Of a stretch of DNA of 64,000 nucleotides, positions 59,891 to 64,000 are shown in pieces (within the stretch, counting starts at the first letter, position 1; the number at the start of each line of letters is the position of its first letter). Below the pieces are notes generated by a model. It saw nothing but the letters and a program-made list of their open reading frames with translations, was not told the origin of the DNA and searched no databases. Location of the stretch: the NCBI RefSeq assembly GCF_024296925.1, contig NZ_CP101125.1:1428501-1492500 (forward strand), written 5' to 3'. The DNA is from Pseudomonas nunensis. Its GTDB lineage: Bacteria; Pseudomonadota; Gammaproteobacteria; Pseudomonadales; Pseudomonadaceae. Made by a program: the position numbers and the translations under genes.

Positions 59891-60384
59891 ACGTAGCCCT
59901 CGAGCAATTGGGCGACGCCAGCAGGCTGAACATCACCGAATGTGTCGTCGTCGATCATCAACGCCGGCGCCTTGTCGCAGTTGCCGAGGCAGCAAACCGG
60001 CAGCAGGGTGAAACGACCGTCGGCGGTGGTCTGACCCAGGCCGATGCCAAGCTTGCTCTGGATTTCGCTGACCACCGATTCATGGCCGCCGATGTAGCAG
60101 ACCATGCTGTCGCAGACGCGAATGATGTGGCGGCCGACTGGCTGACGGAAGATCTGGCTATAGAAAGTAGCCACCCCTTCAACGTCGCTGGCCGGGATGC
60201 CGAGGATCTCGCCGATGGCGTAGAGCGCGCCGTCAGGCACCCAGCCACGTTCCTTCTGGACGATCTTCAGGGCTTCGATCGACGCCGCGCGCGGGTCTTC
60301 GTAGTGATGCAGCTCGTGCTCGATGGCCGAGCGCTCGGTTTCACTCAGCGTGAAACGGTCTGTCTGGATAAGCGTGCTGTTCAT
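59887..60384 (-). CDS. nuoE: NADH-quinone oxidoreductase subunit E ([2Fe-2S])
   Basis: This 165-residue thioredoxin-fold subunit carries cluster N1a. The ligands are visible as [12 protein letters not shown] and [12 protein letters not shown]. It lies between nuoCD (2-bp gap) and nuoF (overlap). Confidence 0.96.
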   Translation of the reverse strand: MNSTLIQTDRFTLSETERSAIEHELHHYEDPRAASIEALKIVQKERGWVPDGALYAIGEILGIPASDVEGVATFYSQIFRQPVGRHIIRVCDSMVCYIGGHESVVSEIQSKLGIGLGQTTADGRFTLLPVCCLGNCDKAPALMIDDDTFGDVQPAGVAQLLEGYV

Positions 60385-60386
60385 GC

Positions 60387-62171
60387 TTAGCGGTCCACGT
60401 CGGCCATAACGAAATCGATACTACCCAGGTACGCGATCAAGTCCGCGACCATGCTGCCTTTGATCACCGAAGGGATCTGCTGCAGGTGCGGGAAGCTTGG
60501 GGTACGAATCCGGGTGCGGTAGCTCATGGTGCCGCCATCGCTCGTCAGGTAATAACTGTTGATGCCCTTGGTCGCTTCGATCATCTGGAAGGATTCGTTG
60601 GCCGGCATGACCGGGCCCCACGAAACTTGCAGGAAGTGCGTGATCAAGGTCTCGATGTGCTGCAGCGTGCGTTCTTTCGGTGGCGGCGTGGTCAGCGGGT
60701 GATCCGCCTTGTACGGGCCTTCCGGCATGTTGCGCATGCACTGCTCGATGATCTTCAGGCTCTGGCGCATTTCTTCGACGCGCACGATGCAACGGTCGTA
60801 GGCATCGCCATTGGCCGCCAGCGGGACTTCGAATTCGAAGTTCTCGTAGCCGGAGTATGGACGTGCCTTACGCAAGTCGAAGTCGCAACCGGTCGAACGC
60901 AGGCCGGCACCGGTGACGCCCCATTCGAGGGCCTCTTTGGTGTTGTAGGCGGCAACGCCGATGGTCCGGCCCTTGAGGATGCTGTTGTCCAGCGCGGCTT
61001 TCTGATATTCGTCCAGACGCTTTGGCATCCACTCGACGAAGTCTTTAACCAGTTTTTCCCAGCCGCGCGGCAGGTCGTGGGCGACGCCACCGATGCGGTA
61101 CCAGGCCGGGTGCAGACGGAAACCGGTGATAGCTTCGATCACCGTGTACGCCTTCTGGCGGTCGGTGAAGGTGAAGAACACTGGAGTCATCGCGCCAACG
61201 TCCTGGATGTACGTACCCAGGAACAGCAGGTGGCTGGTGATCCGGAAGAACTCGGCCATCATGATGCGGATGACGTCGACCTTCTCGGGCACCTTGATGC
61301 CGGCCAGCTTCTCGACCGAGAGCACGTACGGCAGGTTGTTCATCACGCCGCCGAGGTAGTCGATACGGTCGGTGTACGGGATGAAGCTGTGCCAGGACTG
61401 ACGCTCGGCCATCTTCTCGGCACCACGGTGGTGGTAGCCAACGTCCGGCACGCAATCGACGATCTCTTCACCGTCCAGCTGCAGGATGATGCGGAACGCA
61501 CCGTGCGCGGAAGGGTGGTTCGGGCCGAGGTTGAGGAACATGTAGTCCTCGTTCGCCCCGGAACGCTTCATGCCCCAGTCTTCAGGCTTGAAGCGCGCGG
61601 CTTCTTCCTCAAGCTGTTGCTTGGCCAGGTTCAGGGTAAACGGATCGAACTCAGTGGCGCGGGCCGGGAAGTCCTTGCGCAGCGGGTGACCTTTCCAGGT
61701 CGGCGGCATCATGATGCGTGTCAGGTGCGGGTGACCTTTGAAGTCGATCCCGTACATGTCCCACACTTCACGCTCGTACCAGTTGGCGTTCGGCCAGATG
61801 CTGGTGACGGTCGGCAGGCTGAGGTCGCTCTCGGACAAGGCGACCTTGATCATCACGTCACTATTACGTTCGATCGACATCAAGTGATAGAACACAGTGA
61901 AGTCGGCGCCGCTTGGCAGCCCTTGACGCTTGGTGCGCAGACGCTCGTCCACGCCGTGCAGGTCATAGAGCATGACGTACGGCTTGGGCAGGTTGCGCAG
62001 GAAGGTCAGGACTTCGACGAGTTTGGCACGGACAACCCAAAGCACCGGCATGCCGGTGCGGGTAGGCTGGGCGGTGAACGCCTCGGGGCCAAAACGGTTG
62101 TTCAGTTCGACGACCACATCCTGGTCGTCTGCCTTATAAGGCGGGATGTACAGAGCACTGCCTGTAGTCAT
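60387..62171 (-). CDS. nuoC: NADH-quinone oxidoreductase fused subunit C/D
   Basis: This is a 594-residue fusion (nuoCD). The NuoC part (about 1-190) has [20 protein letters not shown]. The NuoD 49-kDa part has [20 protein letters not shown] with the quinone-contact His, [20 protein letters not shown] and the C-terminal [18 protein letters not shown]. The fusion is normal for gammaproteobacteria. It follows nuoB with a 72-bp gap. Confidence 0.96.
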   Translation of the reverse strand: MTTGSALYIPPYKADDQDVVVELNNRFGPEAFTAQPTRTGMPVLWVVRAKLVEVLTFLRNLPKPYVMLYDLHGVDERLRTKRQGLPSGADFTVFYHLMSIERNSDVMIKVALSESDLSLPTVTSIWPNANWYEREVWDMYGIDFKGHPHLTRIMMPPTWKGHPLRKDFPARATEFDPFTLNLAKQQLEEEAARFKPEDWGMKRSGANEDYMFLNLGPNHPSAHGAFRIILQLDGEEIVDCVPDVGYHHRGAEKMAERQSWHSFIPYTDRIDYLGGVMNNLPYVLSVEKLAGIKVPEKVDVIRIMMAEFFRITSHLLFLGTYIQDVGAMTPVFFTFTDRQKAYTVIEAITGFRLHPAWYRIGGVAHDLPRGWEKLVKDFVEWMPKRLDEYQKAALDNSILKGRTIGVAAYNTKEALEWGVTGAGLRSTGCDFDLRKARPYSGYENFEFEVPLAANGDAYDRCIVRVEEMRQSLKIIEQCMRNMPEGPYKADHPLTTPPPKERTLQHIETLITHFLQVSWGPVMPANESFQMIEATKGINSYYLTSDGGTMSYRTRIRTPSFPHLQQIPSVIKGSMVADLIAYLGSIDFVMADVDR

Positions 62172-62243
62172 GGTTATTTATCGCTTTCGGTCAACGTAAA
62201 GAATGAAGCCAGTGTCTCGTTCTATAAAAGAAGCAGAGCTGGA

Positions 62244-62918
62244 TCAGACTTCGTCGGGGCTGCGCAGGTTGGTGACTGCGATTCGCTGTTCGCGGCGCTG
62301 TTCCTTTTGCGAAGGCATCTCGGCGCGGTACACGCCTTGATCGCCGACGACCCAGGAAAGCGGACGACGCTCCTGTCCAATCGACTCTTGCAAGAGCATC
62401 AAGCCTTGCAGGAAAGCTTCAGGACGGGGCGGGCAGCCAGGCACGTAGACGTCCACGGGCAGGAACTTGTCCACCCCTTGAACGACGGAGTAGATGTCGT
62501 ACATGCCACCGGAGTTGGCGCACGAACCCATGGAGATAACCCATTTAGGTTCGAGCATTTGCTCGTAGAGACGCTGAATGATCGGCGCCATCTTGATGAA
62601 GCAGGTACCGGCGATAACCATGAAATCCGCCTGGCGCGGCGATGCCCGGATAACCTCGGCACCAAAGCGCGCGATGTCGTGGGGCGCCGTGAAGGCGGTG
62701 GTCATTTCCACGTAGCAGCACGAAAGACCGAAGTTATACGGCCACAGGGAGTTCTTGCGCCCCCAGTTTATCGTGCCGTTAAGCACGTCTTCGAGCTTGC
62801 CCATGAAAATGTTTTTGTGGACTTGATCTTCTAACGGATCGGAAACGGTTTCCCGCTCGCCAATCGGATACTGCTCGTTAGGAGCATCGGGGTCGATCCT
62901 GGTGAGATTGTATTGCAT
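62244..62918 (-). CDS. nuoB: NADH-quinone oxidoreductase subunit B ([4Fe-4S] N2)
   Basis: This 224-residue subunit holds cluster N2, the direct donor to quinone. Ligands are seen in [24 protein letters not shown] and PGCPPRPE. The ATG at 62918 has GAGG 8 bp upstream; a TTG two codons earlier is unlikely. Confidence 0.96.
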   Translation of the reverse strand: MQYNLTRIDPDAPNEQYPIGERETVSDPLEDQVHKNIFMGKLEDVLNGTINWGRKNSLWPYNFGLSCCYVEMTTAFTAPHDIARFGAEVIRASPRQADFMVIAGTCFIKMAPIIQRLYEQMLEPKWVISMGSCANSGGMYDIYSVVQGVDKFLPVDVYVPGCPPRPEAFLQGLMLLQESIGQERRPLSWVVGDQGVYRAEMPSQKEQRREQRIAVTNLRSPDEV

Positions 62919-62928
62919 TGCCAAAGCC

Positions 62929-63342
62929 TCATTGTTTCAGCTTCGCCTGCCGCTTGCGACGAGCTTCCGGAGCCCAGTCAAGGGCGCCCACTCGGAACAG
63001 GTAGACAAGACCTGCCAACAGAATTGCTATGAAAACGAGAGCTTCGACGAATCCGGTCCAGCCGCTTTCGCGGACGGACACAGACCAGGCAAAGAGAAAG
63101 AGGGCTTCGATATCGAAGATCACGAAGAGCATCGCGACCAGATAGAATTTGGCTGAGAGCCGCAAGCGGGCGCCACCTGTAGGTAGCATGCCGGACTCGA
63201 ACGGTTCGTTTTTGCTGCGGCCCCAGGCTTTTGACCCGAGGAGGCTGGAGACGCCAAGCATGAAGGCACAGAGGCCGACAACGCCCAGAAGGAAAATGGC
63301 AAAGCCCCAGTTGTGGGCCATGAGTCCTGTCGCTTCGGGCAT
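62929..63342 (-). CDS. nuoA: NADH-quinone oxidoreductase subunit A
   Basis: This 137-residue, three-helix membrane subunit has the conserved loop [20 protein letters not shown] and [19 protein letters not shown]. The open frame extends to 63417, but [17 protein letters not shown] at 63342 matches family length. It is the first gene of the operon, 10 bp before nuoB. Confidence 0.95.
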   Translation of the reverse strand: MPEATGLMAHNWGFAIFLLGVVGLCAFMLGVSSLLGSKAWGRSKNEPFESGMLPTGGARLRLSAKFYLVAMLFVIFDIEALFLFAWSVSVRESGWTGFVEALVFIAILLAGLVYLFRVGALDWAPEARRKRQAKLKQ

Positions 63343-63429
63343 GCTGGTAATCCTTAACAGAGAGCAAAGGTCTCTGAGCTTGAAAAGAAACAAAGCAGTG
63401 ACGATATGTCGCAGCAATCAATCGCGGTG

Positions 63430-63458
63430 ATTTTATGGCACAACACCGTGCAAGTAAA
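63430..63458 (-). promoter_or_regulatory. Putative nuo operon promoter
   Basis: On the minus strand TTTACT (63458-63453), a 17-bp spacer and TAAAAT (63435-63430) lie about 90 bp before the nuoA start. The boxes match 4/6 and 5/6 of the sigma-70 consensus. Confidence 0.5.
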
Positions 63459-63459
63459 A

Positions 63460-63486
63460 TTCCTATAGCGAAATTATTTATAGGAA
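63460..63486. promoter_or_regulatory. Dyad just upstream of the nuo promoter
   Basis: TTCCTATA and TATAGGAA are perfect 8-bp inverted arms with an 11-bp spacer, ending 2 bp from the -35 box. It is a candidate operator for an unidentified regulator. Confidence 0.45.
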
Positions 63487-63551
63487 TAAGGACATAGCGT
63501 ACCTCCAAAGCCCTGTAGCCCATGCCGTGCGGGCATTAGCAGGCTTTTCAC

Positions 63552-63614
63552 CAATATTGTTTTGTAGGAAATGTAACGAACATAGTTGGCGCTAAATGAT
63601 AATCAATATTGTTT
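63552..63614. promoter_or_regulatory. Direct repeat CAATATTGTTT in the nuo upstream region
   Basis: CAATATTGTTT occurs at 63552-63562 and 63604-63614, 52 bp apart (five helical turns); CAATATTG is itself a palindrome. No gene is seen in 63343-63949 apart from these sites, a REPIN and a terminator. Confidence 0.35.
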
Positions 63615-63751
63615 GAGCTGGTTTTTAAACTGTTTAACGGGTGAGGGGTTGGGAAGTTGTCTTATATAGCCGTTACTGCAAGTAGCAGCGGCGCTCGTTT
63701 TACCGCATTTTTCTGATCGCGAGGCCGCTCTGGATCAATGTTTTTTGCCCT

Positions 63752-63841
63752 TGTAGGAGCGAGGCTTGCCCGCGAAGGACGATGACGCGGTAAGCCTGCA
63801 AATCCGTAGCGCGTTCTTCGCGGGCAAGCCTCGCTCCTACA
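63752..63841. repeat. REPIN (TGTAGGAGCGAGGCTTGCCC type)
   Basis: Inverted arms TGTAGGAGCGAGGCTTGCCC and its complement surround a core of about 45 bp, between nuoA and aceA. Confidence 0.9.
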
Positions 63842-63862
63842 GGGGCGGGGTGAATCGCGGAC

Positions 63863-63890
63863 AAAAAAACGCCCCGAACCAGTCGGGGCG
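63863..63890 (-). terminator. Intrinsic terminator of aceA
   Basis: On the minus strand CGCCCCGA-CTGGT-TCGGGGCG is followed by TTTTTTT, 60 bp after the aceA stop. Confidence 0.92.
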
Positions 63891-63949
63891 TCAGATGTGC
63901 GACGTTGCGGTTAGCTTTTTATTCGGTCCGCAGCGGCCGTTTGCTCAGA

Positions 63950-64000
63950 TCAGTGGAACTGTTCTTCTTCAGTCGAACCGGTCAGCGCGGTCACCGAAGA
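63950..64000 (-). CDS. aceA: Isocitrate lyase, C-terminal end (partial)
   Basis: The minus strand ends ...SSVTALTGSTEEEQFH before a TGA at 63950-63952. This tail is the C-terminus of Pseudomonas-type isocitrate lyase of the glyoxylate shunt; the rest lies to the right of the window. Only 16 residues are visible, so the call rests on that tail and on a strong terminator after it. Confidence 0.7.
   Translation of the reverse strand, partial: SSVTALTGSTEEEQFH

Noticed and set aside
63592..63610. Fur box
   Set aside because: The ATGATAATCA core is present, but by hand count only about 14 of 19 positions match and there is no iron gene downstream, so it is not called.

Overview
The window reads as a high-GC gammaproteobacterial chromosome of the Pseudomonas fluorescens group. 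Supporting signs are the liu leucine-degradation genes, an OprD-family porin, a complete nuoABCDEFGHIJKLMN set with fused nuoCD, a CrcY-type small RNA beside mvaB, and many palindromic REPIN repeats of the kind common in fluorescent pseudomonads. I see no prophage, integrase, insertion sequence, tRNA, rRNA or CRISPR array.

Layout. (1) 1-10.8 kb holds leucine/isovalerate catabolism: liuABCD on the minus strand (liuD runs off the left edge), an acyl-CoA ligase, an SDR and its LysR neighbour, mvaB (HMG-CoA lyase) and the MerR regulator liuR. Three matching palindromes lie upstream of liuA and liuR. The gap after mvaB encodes a CrcY-like RNA with a sigma-54 promoter, an IHF consensus site and six Hfq/Crc-type CA motifs. 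(2) 10.8-16.6 kb holds a LysR/acyl-CoA dehydrogenase divergent pair, a PstS-like/OmpA fusion, xthA and a GNAT acetyltransferase. (3) 16.6-22 kb is tamA-tamB. (4) 22.2-29.3 kb is a LacI-controlled ABC importer with a GpdQ-type phosphodiesterase and an OprD-type porin, probably a phosphodiester or organophosphate scavenging locus. (5) 29.4-34.4 kb is a MarR-controlled tripartite drug efflux operon (outer-membrane factor, EmrA-like, EmrB-like). (6) 34.7-39.3 kb holds housekeeping genes lpxH, ppiB, glnS and cysS. (7) 39.5-47.8 kb is a sigma-54 activator divergent from a glycerol-type ABC importer (glpSTPQUV-like). Six TGTTCA hexamers and a -24/-12 promoter precede it, and its two ATPases have complementary degenerate sites. 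(8) 48.1-48.3 kb is a decayed toxin-antitoxin remnant. (9) 48.4-63.3 kb is the nuo operon on the minus strand. (10) The extreme right edge is the C-terminus of isocitrate lyase (aceA).

How the parts connect. LiuR palindromes link liuABCD and liuR, and mvaB supplies the last step of the leucine route (HMG-CoA to acetyl-CoA and acetoacetate). The CrcY-like RNA lies directly downstream of mvaB and would relieve Hfq/Crc repression. A CA motif overlaps the ribosome-binding region of the first glp ABC gene, so that operon is a candidate target. NADH from these catabolic routes feeds complex I, encoded by nuo. The 17 or so REPINs sit almost entirely between genes, two of them inside operons.
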